Positions 1 through 8,243 of a DNA stretch of 33,194 nucleotides are shown piece after piece. The first letter of the stretch is position 1; every line of letters starts with the position of its first letter. Source of the stretch: JBOHDX01 sp050700835. GTDB lineage: Bacteria; Actinomycetota; Actinomycetes; Propionibacteriales; Nocardioidaceae. The translations under genes were made by a program, and so were the position numbers. The DNA is taken from positions 1 to 33,194 of the forward strand of contig JBOHDX010000118.1 of assembly GCA_050700835.1 (NCBI GenBank). The letters are read 5' to 3'. The notes under the pieces were generated by a model. The model ran no database searches, was not told the DNA's origin, and saw only the letters and a list, made by a program, of their open reading frames with translations.

Positions 1-575
1 GGCGCGGCGCGCCGCGCCTCCTCGCGCTGCTCCCACAGACGTTGGTTCCACGCCTCCTGCTTGTGCTGCTTCCGCGACCGGAAGAAGTGAGACGAGTCCT
101 CCATCGCCAGCGCGATCACGATGCCGAGGTCGAGGAGGGCGGACAACCCTTGCACGAGTCGGGCGCCGGTCGAGGCGTTCTCGACGAGAGCCAGAGGACC
201 GCCGAGCATCCCCAGACCGCCGCAGATGAAGGCGATCACGCGTGCCCACTGGCGGCCGCGCCACAAGAAGTTGCACACGAGGGCGCCGAACGCCACGACC
301 AGCACTGCGGCGACGAGCAGCGCCACCACAAGGATCATGACGGCCGAATGCTCGTAGGCTCGCTCGCTCACACCCGGGCTCGGGTTCGCTGCGTACTGGC
401 TGCGGATCTGGGCTCGGAAGCCGTCGAGGTGGCCAAGCTCCCAAAGCATCGAGGCGAGGCTGATCGCGATCACCAGCGCGATCCCGACGATCGCTGCTCT
501 CACGGCCGCGGGTGGACGAGGCGGCCCGGGCGACGCGGGCAGATCGGGCGCGGGTGTGTACGCGGCAAAGGTCAC
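1..575 (-). CDS. Membrane protein of unknown function, 3' end cut by window edge
   Basis: The minus strand is open from a GTG at 575 to the left edge, giving at least 191 residues. A Shine-Dalgarno GGGAGGA lies five bases before the GTG, which supports this start. The protein begins with a Pro/Ala-rich cytoplasmic-looking stretch, then shows about four hydrophobic segments: near residues 27-45, a pair around 80-125, and one near 140-165. After these comes a strongly charged tail rich in Lys, Arg, Gln and Glu (HFFRSRKQHKQEAW and on) that runs off the window. It resembles the small multi-TM proteins common in actinobacteria, but I do not recognise a named family. It is divergent from the M23 lipoprotein gene. 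The coding call is firm because hydrophobic segments, RBS and reading frame agree; function is unknown. Confidence 0.75.
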   Translation of the reverse strand, partial: MTFAAYTPAPDLPASPGPPRPPAAVRAAIVGIALVIAISLASMLWELGHLDGFRAQIRSQYAANPSPGVSERAYEHSAVMILVVALLVAAVLVVAFGALVCNFLWRGRQWARVIAFICGGLGMLGGPLALVENASTGARLVQGLSALLDLGIVIALAMEDSSHFFRSRKQHKQEAWNQRLWEQREEARRAA

Positions 576-725
576 GCGGGTCCTCCCCCCTGGGCGGGCC
601 CGACCGGCCCGGCCGGTCAGCAGTGTAAGTGCCCGAGGCGTACCGAAGTGGCGCTTTCGCCTGATCTCGTAGGCTCCTCGCGTGAGAGCGAGGAGCAGAG
701 CCGACACCGACTGGTCGTCGCGGTG

Positions 726-1403
726 ATGAAGCTCGCGTGGGTCGCGATGTCGGCGCTGCTCGTCGCCACCGGCTGCACTGGCAGCACTGGCAGCACTGTG
801 ACCACTGCGGCGACTAAACTGGCCAGCTCGCCCACCGAACAGCCCAGCACACCGACGAGCCCAGCACCGACCACCACACCGGCGAACACAGCACCGACGG
901 TGACCTTGCGGATGCCGGACGGCGCGCGCCGGTTCTGGGTTCGCGACACGCACTTCTACACGTCACGGTGGTACTCCGGGGCTCACCGCATCATGATCGG
1001 CTTCGGCTGCACCCCTGCGCCTTACTACAGCGTCGATCCGCGCTGCCCCCACGGCGAGGGCTTCCACCACGGGATCGACGTCGACATGCCGTGCGGAAAC
1101 CCCTTGTATGCCGCGGTTTCCGGGACGGTCGTAGACCCGTCGGCGGCCGGAAGCCTGGGTTCTGCCTACGGTCCCTGGGCGTTCCGGATCCGGCACCAGG
1201 AGCGAGGAGTCGACATCGTGATCGGCCACGTACGTACGGTCTTCGTGCATGCCGGCGACTCCGTCCGCCCAGGGCAGCGGATCGCGCTGGCCTCCAACGC
1301 CGGCGCCCCCGACGGCTGCCACCTGCACTTCGAGGTGCGTCCGATCGGCGGCGGCTACTCCACCGCGGTGCCACCGGCGCCCTACCTGCGACTGCGCCGA
1401 TGA
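726..1403 (+). CDS. M23-family zinc metallopeptidase lipoprotein
   Basis: A predicted cell-surface peptidoglycan endopeptidase of the LytM/M23 family, 225 aa. A short signal sequence ends in a lipobox (LLVATGC, Cys at about residue 16), so the mature protein should be lipid-anchored. A Thr/Ser/Pro-rich linker (to about residue 55) leads to the M23 domain. Zinc-ligand motifs are visible: HGID near residue 115 and the HLH of GCHLHFEVR near residue 200. All expected metal ligands are present, so it is probably active. The frame is open upstream to position 42, but the signal peptide fixes the start at ATG 726 (or GTG 723). No strong RBS is visible. The stop overlaps the next gene by four bases (ATGA), implying translational coupling to a PLP enzyme. 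Confidence 0.85.
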   Translation: MKLAWVAMSALLVATGCTGSTGSTVTTAATKLASSPTEQPSTPTSPAPTTTPANTAPTVTLRMPDGARRFWVRDTHFYTSRWYSGAHRIMIGFGCTPAPYYSVDPRCPHGEGFHHGIDVDMPCGNPLYAAVSGTVVDPSAAGSLGSAYGPWAFRIRHQERGVDIVIGHVRTVFVHAGDSVRPGQRIALASNAGAPDGCHLHFEVRPIGGGYSTAVPPAPYLRLRR

Positions 1404-2470
1404 CGCCCGCCACACCCTACCTGGCGGTGGACGCAGACCGGCTGCAGCACAACATCGAGGGCATGGCGGCGCACGCCCGCGCTCACGGGTTCCTCCTGCG
1501 TCCGCACGCCAAGACCCACAAGTGCCTGGAGATCGCCCGGCGCCAGCTCGACGCAGGCGCGGCCGGGCTCACAGTGGCGACGATCGGTGAGGCCGAGGTG
1601 TTCGTGGAGGCCGGCGTGGACGACGTGTTCATCGCGTACTCGCACTGGTTCGACGAACCGCGCGCCCGGCGTCTGCGCGACCTGGCCGACCGATGCCGGC
1701 TCGGTCTCGCCATCGATTCGGCCGATGGTGCACGCCGGCTGGCCACGGCCCTGCGCGACAGCGGTACGCCAGTGGACTGCGTGCGGGTGCGGATCGAGAT
1801 CGACAGTGGACACCATCGTGCGGGCGCCAGGCCGGTCGACGCGGGTGCCGTCGCCCTAGCCGCAGTCGACCGCGGTCTGGAGGTGGAGGGCGTCTTCACG
1901 TTCCCGGGACATGGGTACGCGCCCGGCGCCGGCGCGAAGGTCGCCCGGCAGGAAGCCGCTGCCCTTGCCACCGCGGCACAGTCCCTGGCGGACGTCGGCC
2001 TGCCTGCACGTGTCCGCAGCGGCGGCTCGACCCCCACGGCACGCCTCGCCGGCGACAACGTCACCGAGCTCCGCCCCGGCGTCTACGTGTTCGGCGACGC
2101 CCAGCAGGTCGCGCTCGGGGTCTGCGGCACCTCGGACGTCGCCCTGTGGGTCGAGGCCACCGTGGTCAGCCGCCCAACGAAGGACCGTCTGGTGCTTGAC
2201 GCCGGCAGCAAGGTGCTCGGCATGGACCGGCCGGCGTGGGTGCCGGGTCACGGTCTGCTCCCCGAGTGGCCCGACTGCACGGTCGAGTCGTTGTCCGAGC
2301 ACCACGGAGTCGTCACGGTCGCCGGGGACGCACCGGTGCTCGGCGAACGAGTCCGGGTCATCCCCAACCACGTCTGCAACGCGGTCAACCTCGTCGACGA
2401 GCTCGTCGTGCTGCGTGCCGGGGCACCCGTGGACGTCTGGCCGGTCGCGGCCCGTGGCCGCAACGGCTAG
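1400..2470 (+). CDS. D-threonine aldolase / D-serine dehydratase-like fold-III PLP enzyme
   Basis: A 356-aa protein with an N-terminal alanine-racemase-type TIM barrel and a C-terminal D-serine-dehydratase-like domain (DSD1/D-threonine aldolase group). The PLP lysine is in RPHAKTHK near residue 37. The C-terminal PNHVCNAVN motif carries the His and Cys that bind the divalent metal in this group. Length matches the family (about 350-380 aa). Members cleave or dehydrate D-3-hydroxy amino acids such as D-threonine or D-serine; the substrate cannot be decided from sequence. The ATG at 1400 overlaps the stop of the M23 peptidase gene, so the two are probably one operon. A role in handling D-amino acids released from or destined for the cell wall is conceivable, but that is inference. 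Confidence 0.85.
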   Translation: MTPATPYLAVDADRLQHNIEGMAAHARAHGFLLRPHAKTHKCLEIARRQLDAGAAGLTVATIGEAEVFVEAGVDDVFIAYSHWFDEPRARRLRDLADRCRLGLAIDSADGARRLATALRDSGTPVDCVRVRIEIDSGHHRAGARPVDAGAVALAAVDRGLEVEGVFTFPGHGYAPGAGAKVARQEAAALATAAQSLADVGLPARVRSGGSTPTARLAGDNVTELRPGVYVFGDAQQVALGVCGTSDVALWVEATVVSRPTKDRLVLDAGSKVLGMDRPAWVPGHGLLPEWPDCTVESLSEHHGVVTVAGDAPVLGERVRVIPNHVCNAVNLVDELVVLRAGAPVDVWPVAARGRNG

Positions 2471-2497
2471 CGGGAACCGGACGAGGGTCCGCGAGGG

Positions 2498-2570
2498 AGC
2501 CGGCGGGGGGACTCGAACCCCCAACCCCTTCATTACAAGTGAAGTGCGCTGCCAGTTGCGCTACGCCGGC
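2498..2570 (-). tRNA. tRNA-Thr (anticodon TGT)
   Basis: The minus strand folds into a complete cloverleaf of 73 bases. The acceptor arms GCCGGCG and CGCCGGC pair over 7 bp, there is a GCGC D-stem, the anticodon stem CTTCA/TGAAG encloses loop CTTGTAA with anticodon TGT, and the T-arm is GGGGG-TTCGAGT-CCCCC. The discriminator is T and no CCA is encoded. It reads threonine ACA (and probably other ACN) codons. It lies between the PLP-enzyme gene and a decayed endonuclease gene; I see no attachment-site duplication nearby. Confidence 0.95.
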
Positions 2571-2678
2571 GGGATGCGGGAGCAATGGTAGGGGGGTCGT
2601 CCGGCCGACCTCGAACCAGTTGTGCACAGATGTTCCGCGGCGACCCGGGCGGTGCCGGCAGTTCCTACTCTCGTCAGT

Positions 2679-3493
2679 ATGTTCGATAGCCGCATTTGCA
2701 CGCTCGTCCCGGGCCCGGAGCTCGCCGCCGCCATCGCCGCGTGCGACCTGTCCGGGCTGGATGCCGGCGAGACGCTCAGCGTGGTGGCCGCCTGCCGGCG
2801 GCTGACGCCGCCAGGACCGGCTCGGTGACACCCCTGAGGCTCCGGCGGATGTCCCGCGACGCCGCCGACGCCGCGGACCCGGGCGGTGCCGAGACGCGGT
2901 GCCAGCAACGGCGACACCAGCGCGGCGTGATCACCGATCCCGGGCCCGACGGGGTCGGTGAGATGTGGGCCCGCCTCGACAACGACGCACTGTTGCGATG
3001 GGAGCAGCAGCTCGACCAGGTGGCCGGCTGGTTGAAGAAGCTCGGCGACGAGGACGACAAGGATGTGCGGCGAGCGACGGCACTGGCCCGGTGCGGCCGA
3101 CCCGGAGGCCGTACGCAGGTTGTGGGCGCGGGTGTGGGCGTGATCGACCTCGACGCCGTGCCACCCAGTGCCGGCTACCGACCCGGCGAGACCCTGCGCG
3201 AAGCGGTGAGCCTGGTGGCCGGCACCTGCTACTTCCCGTTCTGCGACCGTCCGGCCCGAGGCTGCGACTACGACCATCTCCAGGAGTGGCCGCGCGGCCC
3301 CACCTCGCTGGACAACGGTGGTCCAGGCGACCGACACCACCACCGGGTCAAGACGCACGGCGCAAGGTGGCAGGTCTCGCAGCCCTATCCGGGCATCTAC
3401 CTGTGGAAGTCGCCGACCGGATGCCTCTACGCCGTGACGCCGCAAGGAACGACACCGGTGCCGTCGACCGCGCCCCTACGATCGGCCCTATGA
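2679..3493 (+). pseudogene. Decayed DUF222 / HNH endonuclease gene
   Basis: DUF222-HNH proteins are long, multicopy actinobacterial proteins (typically 400-500 aa). The start here is MFDSRICTLVPGPELAAAI at 2679, which is the family's N-terminus, but that frame stops at 2828. The rest lies in another frame: a DUF222 piece (GPDGVGEMWARLDNDALLRW, about 2945-3090), an apparent internal deletion after about 3090, then the C-terminal HNH region (GTCYFPFCDRPARGCDYDH, RHHHRVKTH) to the stop at 3493. The usual LCRRHH, which supplies a zinc-type cysteine, has become GDRHHH. At least one frameshift, two missing blocks and a lost metal-site residue make it non-functional. Confidence 0.8.
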
Positions 3494-3521
3494 GCGGGCT
3501 GCGGATGAGCGGGCTGGTCGA

Positions 3522-4856
3522 ATGAGTGGACCGTCGGCGGAAGTCGCTGCCTGGACCAACTGGGCGGGCAACCAGCAGGCCCGGCCGCTCCGGGTCGAGC
3601 GGCCACGCAACACCGACGACCTCGCCCGAGCCATCACCACCGCGGTCCGCGACGGTCTGCCGGTCAAGCCGATCGGCGCCGGCCACTCGTTCACGTCCAT
3701 CGGTGTCACCGAGGGGGTCCAGCTGGACCTGGCCCGATGCGACCGGGTCGTCGACGTGGACCGGTCGACGGGCCTGGTCACGGTCCAGGCCGGCCTGCCC
3801 CTGCACCGGCTCAACGCGCACCTGGCACGGCACGGCCTCGCGATGCCCAATCTCGGCGACAACGACCGGCAGACCATCGCCGGTGCCCTCGCGACCGGCA
3901 CCCATGGCACCGGCGCGCGGCTGGGCGGGTTGGCGACCGCAGTCCATGCGCTGCAGATGATCACCGCCGACGGCGAGCTCATCGGCTGCTCGGCACAGGA
4001 ACGGCCGGACGTCTTCGCCGCGGCCCAGATCGGCCTCGGCGCGCTCGGTGTGGTGGCTGCGGTGACGCTCCAGTGCGTGCCCGCCTTCTTGCTGCACGCG
4101 GCCGAGGAACCGATGCGGCTCAACGAGGTGCTGGATCGTGTCGACGAGCTGGCGGACGGTAACGACCACTTCGAGTTCTACTGGTTCCTGCACACCACCC
4201 GCACGCTGACCAAGCGCAACAACCGGGTGGACAGCAAGATCGAGCGGCAGCCGGTCGGTCGGCTCCGCAGCTTCGTCGGCGACGAGCTGATCGGCAACGG
4301 CCTCTTCGAGGTGGTCAACCGGCTCGGCGCCCGGCAACGACGACTGACCCCGCGCAGCAACGCGATAGCGGCTCGCGCTGTGGCGGCGCGCGAGTACGTC
4401 GACAACTCCGCCCGGGTGTTCGTCTCGCCGCGGCGAGTGCGCTTCCGCGAGATGGAGTACGCGATCCCGCGCGAGCGCCTCGTAGCCGCGCTGCGAGCCG
4501 TGCAGTCGTGGGTCGACGCCGGCAACGACACCGTCGGCTTCCCCGTCCAGGTCCGGTTCGCCGCCGCCGACGACATCTGGCTGTCCACCGGCTACGACCG
4601 TGCCAACGCCTACATCGCCGTCCGCCAGTACCACCGGATCGACCCACGCGCCTACTTCGCGGCGGTCGAGGCGATTATGAACGAGCACGAGGGCCGTCCG
4701 CACTGGGGCACGCTGCACTCCCAGCACGCCGACACACTCCGCCCGCGCTACCCCCGCTTCGACGACTTCTTGGCGGTACGCCGCGCGCTCGATCCCGAGG
4801 GCGTGTTCGGCAACGACTACCTCGACACGGTCCTGGGTCCGGCCGGCACGACATAG
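3522..4856 (+). CDS. FAD-dependent sugar-lactone/alditol oxidase (ALO family)
   Basis: A 444-aa flavoprotein of the vanillyl-alcohol-oxidase superfamily, related to L-gulono-/D-arabinono-1,4-lactone oxidases and bacterial alditol oxidases. The N-terminal FAD-binding-4 domain (about 20-190) has the FAD loop PIGAGHSF, with His55 in the position that covalently binds FAD in relatives, and the glycine-rich GALATGTHGTG. The ALO domain follows and ends with DPEGVFGNDYL. In relatives the late motif reads HWGK; here it is HWGT, so a lysine implicated in substrate oxidation is Thr397. ATG 3522 is chosen because the two nearby ATGs (3490, 3504) are out of frame or stop at once. Seven bases separate it from the DUF4032 gene, suggesting an operon. 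Oxidase versus dehydrogenase activity and the substrate are unknown. Confidence 0.85.
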   Translation: MSGPSAEVAAWTNWAGNQQARPLRVERPRNTDDLARAITTAVRDGLPVKPIGAGHSFTSIGVTEGVQLDLARCDRVVDVDRSTGLVTVQAGLPLHRLNAHLARHGLAMPNLGDNDRQTIAGALATGTHGTGARLGGLATAVHALQMITADGELIGCSAQERPDVFAAAQIGLGALGVVAAVTLQCVPAFLLHAAEEPMRLNEVLDRVDELADGNDHFEFYWFLHTTRTLTKRNNRVDSKIERQPVGRLRSFVGDELIGNGLFEVVNRLGARQRRLTPRSNAIAARAVAAREYVDNSARVFVSPRRVRFREMEYAIPRERLVAALRAVQSWVDAGNDTVGFPVQVRFAAADDIWLSTGYDRANAYIAVRQYHRIDPRAYFAAVEAIMNEHEGRPHWGTLHSQHADTLRPRYPRFDDFLAVRRALDPEGVFGNDYLDTVLGPAGTT

Positions 4857-4863
4857 TGGACCT

Positions 4864-6081
4864 ATGCCGCTGCGACTGCTGGCCGCACAACCCGACCCGG
4901 CGCTGGTCCAGCTCCCCTGGGACGAACCTCTGGAGCAATGGCCGGACTCGCTTCAAGTGCCGTTGGCTCGCGGCATCAGCAGACACGTAGTCCGCTTCGT
5001 ACGGCTGCCGTCCGGCGTCTATGCGGTGAAGGAGACCCGGGAGAGCTGGGCAAACGCGGAGTACTCCATGCTCCGCAATCTGCGCCGACTCCACCTCCCG
5101 GCGGTCACCGCCGTCGGCATCGTCACCGGCCGCCAGTCCTCGACGGGTGAGGAGATCGAGCCCGCGCTGGTCACCCGGCATCTCGCGCACTCGCTGCCGT
5201 ACCGCGCGTTGTTCTCCCACCCCCTGCTCGAGGACACCATGGACCGGGTCGTGGACGCGCTGGTGGTGCTGCTGGTCAAGCTGCATCTGGGCGGCTTCTT
5301 CTGGGGTGACTGCTCGCTGTCCAACACGTTGTTCCGCCGCAGCGCCGGCGAGTTCGCGGCCTATCTGGTGGACGCCGAGACCGGCGAGCTGCACCCGACC
5401 TTGAGCACCGGCCAGCGCGACTACGACCTGGACCTCCTCGGCACCAATGTGTTCGGCGAGCTCCTCGACCTGCAGGCCGGACAGCTGCTGTCGGAACAGG
5501 TGGACGCTGCGGCGCTGGTCGAGCGGGTCCAGGCCCGCTACAACGACCTCTGGCAGATGCTCACCGGCGCCGAGGAGTTCGACGTCGACCAGATGTGGCG
5601 GATCGAGCGACGCATCCAGCGGCTCAACGACCTCGGCTTCGACGTCGACGAGCTCGACATCGTCACCGACCTCGGTGGCTGCACAGTGCGGATCCAGCCC
5701 AAGGTCGTCGAGGCAGGACACCATGCCCGCCGCCTGCAGGGACTGACCGGGCTCGACGTCGAGGAGGAACAGGCACGTCGGCTGCTCAACGACCTCGACG
5801 CGTTCACCGCCACGCTCGGCCTGCAGGGCGACGACCCGATGGTCGTCGCGCATCGCTGGCTGACCAATGTCTACGAGCCGATGCAGGCGACGATCCCGGC
5901 GTACGCGCGGGCGACCGTGGAGCCGCAAGAGTTCTTCCACGACGTGCTCACACACCGCTGGTTCCTGTCGGAGCGCGCGGGCAAGGAGGTCGACCTGCTG
6001 GAGGCGGCCCGAGACTACGTCGGCTCGATCATGCCCAGGCAGGTCGCCGCGGCACCCGAGTCACAGCAATCCACGGAGTGA
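4864..6081 (+). CDS. DUF4032 protein with kinase-like N-terminal fold
   Basis: A 405-aa soluble protein. The N-terminal 180 residues look like a small-molecule/lipopolysaccharide-kinase fold: a beta3-type lysine in YAVKE (Lys56), a helix-C-type glutamate in AEYSML (Glu66), a catalytic-loop-like GDCSLSN (Asp149, Asn154) and a metal-binding VDAE (Asp170). The C-terminal half matches the conserved DUF4032 region of actinobacterial proteins (ETGELHP, LGFDVDELDIVTDL, RWLTNVYEP). All kinase-type residues are present, so phosphotransferase activity is plausible, but no substrate is known to me. It starts seven bases after the oxidase stop. It converges on the acyl-CoA dehydrogenase gene with only three bases between the stops, leaving no room for a separate terminator. 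Confidence 0.8.
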   Translation: MPLRLLAAQPDPALVQLPWDEPLEQWPDSLQVPLARGISRHVVRFVRLPSGVYAVKETRESWANAEYSMLRNLRRLHLPAVTAVGIVTGRQSSTGEEIEPALVTRHLAHSLPYRALFSHPLLEDTMDRVVDALVVLLVKLHLGGFFWGDCSLSNTLFRRSAGEFAAYLVDAETGELHPTLSTGQRDYDLDLLGTNVFGELLDLQAGQLLSEQVDAAALVERVQARYNDLWQMLTGAEEFDVDQMWRIERRIQRLNDLGFDVDELDIVTDLGGCTVRIQPKVVEAGHHARRLQGLTGLDVEEEQARRLLNDLDAFTATLGLQGDDPMVVAHRWLTNVYEPMQATIPAYARATVEPQEFFHDVLTHRWFLSERAGKEVDLLEAARDYVGSIMPRQVAAAPESQQSTE

Positions 6082-6084
6082 GGC

Positions 6085-7236
6085 TCATCCCCCACGGCGC
6101 AGCAGGTCGCGGGCGATCACCATCCGTTGGATCTGGTTGGTGCCCTCGAAGATCTGGGTCACCTTGGCCTCGCGCATCAAGCGCTCGACCGGGAAGTCGC
6201 GGGTGTAGCCGTAGCCCCCGAGCACCTGGACAGCATCGGTGGAGACCTTCATCGCCCCGTCGGTGGCGACCAGCTTCGCCACCGAGGCGGCCCGGCTAAA
6301 CGGGTGGCCGGCGTCTCGCAGCCGGGCCGCGTGCAGGTAGGTCGCACGCCCCGACTCGGTCGCCGCGGCCATGTCGGCCAGCAGGAAGCCGAGCCCCTGG
6401 AACTCACCGATCGGCCGTCCGAACTGCTGGCGCTCGCCGGCGTACCGCGTTGCCTCGTCGAGGGCCGCCTGGGCCAGGCCGACGGCGCAGGAGGCGATGC
6501 CGAGCCGACCGGAGTCGAGTGCCCGGAGCGCGATGCCCATGCCGGCACCCTCGTCGCCGATCCGGTCCCGCGCGGGGACGCGCACGCGGTCCAGGATCAC
6601 CTGCGTGGTGGTCGACCCGGTCAGCCCCATCTTCGACTCGGGCGCGCCGAACGACAGGCCGTCCGCATCCCCACGGACGAGGAACGTCGAGATGCCGCGG
6701 GTCCGGTCGGTCGACGTGCGCGCGAACACGAGGTAGAAGTCGGCATGGCCGCCGTGGGTGATCCAGGCCTTGGTCCCGGTCAGCAGGTAGTCGCCGCCAT
6801 CGCGTACCGCCTTGGTCGTCATGCCGGCCACGTCCGAGCCCGCCTGCGGCTCCGACAGGCAGTAGGCACCGAGCAGGTCACCGCCCAGCAGGTCCGGCAG
6901 CAGCCGCGCCCGCTGCTCGTCCGTGCCGTGCTCGGCGACCCCGTAGCAGGCAAGCGAGTGCACCGAGACACCCACGCCTACGCTCATCCAGGCGCCGGCG
7001 ATCTCCTCCAGCATCTGCAGGTAGACCTCGTACGGCTGGTCGCCGCCGCCGTACTCCTGCGGGTAGGGCAGGCTCAACAGCCCGGCGTGGCCGAGCAGCT
7101 TAAACGCGTCGCGCGGGAAGCGTGCCTCCGCCTCGTCGAGGCTGGCACGCGGGGCCAGCTGCTCCGAGGCGATCTTTCGCGTCAGGGCGAGGAGGTCATG
7201 AGCCTCGGGCGTGGGGAGCAGACGGTCGACTGGCAT
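6085..7236 (-). CDS. Acyl-CoA dehydrogenase
   Basis: A 383-aa FAD flavoenzyme catalysing alpha,beta-dehydrogenation of an acyl-CoA, passing electrons to ETF. The three-domain architecture is complete: N-terminal helices (1-115), a beta domain with the signature AYCLSEPQAGSD (about 150-160) and WITHGG, and C-terminal helices. The catalytic base is present in QIFEGTNQIQR (Glu364), the position used by short/medium-chain type enzymes. Length is typical. The ATG at 7236 gives the expected N-terminus. It is the last gene of the cysS-rlmB minus-strand run, 36 bases after rlmB, so it may be co-transcribed or have its own promoter there. Chain-length or branched-chain specificity cannot be assigned. 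Confidence 0.9.
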   Translation of the reverse strand: MPVDRLLPTPEAHDLLALTRKIASEQLAPRASLDEAEARFPRDAFKLLGHAGLLSLPYPQEYGGGDQPYEVYLQMLEEIAGAWMSVGVGVSVHSLACYGVAEHGTDEQRARLLPDLLGGDLLGAYCLSEPQAGSDVAGMTTKAVRDGGDYLLTGTKAWITHGGHADFYLVFARTSTDRTRGISTFLVRGDADGLSFGAPESKMGLTGSTTTQVILDRVRVPARDRIGDEGAGMGIALRALDSGRLGIASCAVGLAQAALDEATRYAGERQQFGRPIGEFQGLGFLLADMAAATESGRATYLHAARLRDAGHPFSRAASVAKLVATDGAMKVSTDAVQVLGGYGYTRDFPVERLMREAKVTQIFEGTNQIQRMVIARDLLRRGG

Positions 7237-7272
7237 GGGCCCGATGCTACGGCGAGGAGGTGCACGCGGCGA

Positions 7273-8241
7273 TCATCGCCTGAGACCGCGCCGACGAGCG
7301 ATGTCGTACAACGCGATCCCGGCCGCCACCCCGGCGTTCAGGGACTCCAGCCCGGAAGCCATCGGGATCGACACGTGCACGTCGCACGTCTCACTGACCA
7401 GCCTGGACAGCCCCTTGCCCTCCGACCCGACCACCAGCACGAGCGGGCCGTCGACGAGGTCGAGGGCGGGAAGCGCCACCTCTCCCTCGGCGGCCAGGCC
7501 GGCGACCATCAGCCCCGCAGCTTGGTACGCCTTGAGCTGGCGGGTGAGGTTCACGGTGCGCGCAACCGGGATCCGGGCGGCGGCGCCAGCCGACGTCTTC
7601 CACGCCGCAGCGGTCATGCCCGCCGACCGTCGCTCCGGGATGACCACGCCATGCGCGCCGAAGCCCGAGGCGGAGCGGATCACGGCCCCGAGGTTGCGGG
7701 GGTCGGTGACACTGTCGAGCATCACGATCAGCGGCAACTCGCCCGCGTCGTGCGCGGTGGTGACGAGGTCGTCTGGGTGCGCGTACTCGTAGGCCGGGAT
7801 CTTCGCCGCCACGCCTTGATGGACCGCGCCGTCGGTCATGCGGTCGAGCTCGCTCCGACCGACCTCGAGCAGCGCCAAGCCGCGATCGGCAACCAGGCCG
7901 AAGATCTCCCGAACCCGGGCGTCACGCTCGGTGCCTTCGGCGACGTAGACGGTCTGAGCCGGGACGCCTGCGCGCAACGCCTCGACCACCGCGTTGCGGC
8001 CGGCGACCCACTCGGTGTCGTGGTCCCCGCCGCGCATGGAACCCTTGTGCGGTGGGCGTCCCGTCGGTTTGCGCTCGGCGGCGCGGGCACGCTTGTAGGC
8101 GACATGGCCCTCGCGCTCCTCCGCCTTGGGCGTGGGGCCCTTGCCCTCGAGGGCGCGCCGTCGGCGTCCGCCCGAACCGGCAGTCGGGTTGCCCTTGCCG
8201 CTCGTCTTCACGGCTCCACGGCGCTTGCTGTTCCCCGGCAC
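7273..8241 (-). CDS. rlmB: 23S rRNA (guanosine-2'-O-)-methyltransferase RlmB / TrmH-family SPOUT enzyme
   Basis: A 322-aa SpoU/TrmH methyltransferase expected to 2'-O-methylate a guanosine in 23S rRNA using SAM. The N-terminus (1 to about 75) is a long basic Lys/Arg/Gly-rich extension seen in actinobacterial members. Then comes the L30e-like RNA-binding domain (WVAGRNAVVEAL, about 78-155) and the knotted catalytic domain with motif 1 LDSVTDPRNLGAVIRSA, motif 2 LVVGSEGKGLSRLV and motif 3 SIPMASGLESLNAGVAAGIALYD. All three motifs are intact. It starts with GTG, two bases after the cysS stop. In Mycobacterium tuberculosis the same family follows cysS (Rv3579c-Rv3580c), which supports the name. 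Confidence 0.92.
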   Translation of the reverse strand: MPGNSKRRGAVKTSGKGNPTAGSGGRRRRALEGKGPTPKAEEREGHVAYKRARAAERKPTGRPPHKGSMRGGDHDTEWVAGRNAVVEALRAGVPAQTVYVAEGTERDARVREIFGLVADRGLALLEVGRSELDRMTDGAVHQGVAAKIPAYEYAHPDDLVTTAHDAGELPLIVMLDSVTDPRNLGAVIRSASGFGAHGVVIPERRSAGMTAAAWKTSAGAAARIPVARTVNLTRQLKAYQAAGLMVAGLAAEGEVALPALDLVDGPLVLVVGSEGKGLSRLVSETCDVHVSIPMASGLESLNAGVAAGIALYDIARRRGLRR

Positions 8242-8243
8242 GG

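Noticed and set aside
42..725. Open frame upstream of, and continuous with, the M23 lipoprotein gene
   Set aside because: The opposite strand encodes a membrane protein with a good RBS; the signal peptide and lipobox fix the true start at 726, and the upstream residues are Arg/His-rich shadow sequence.
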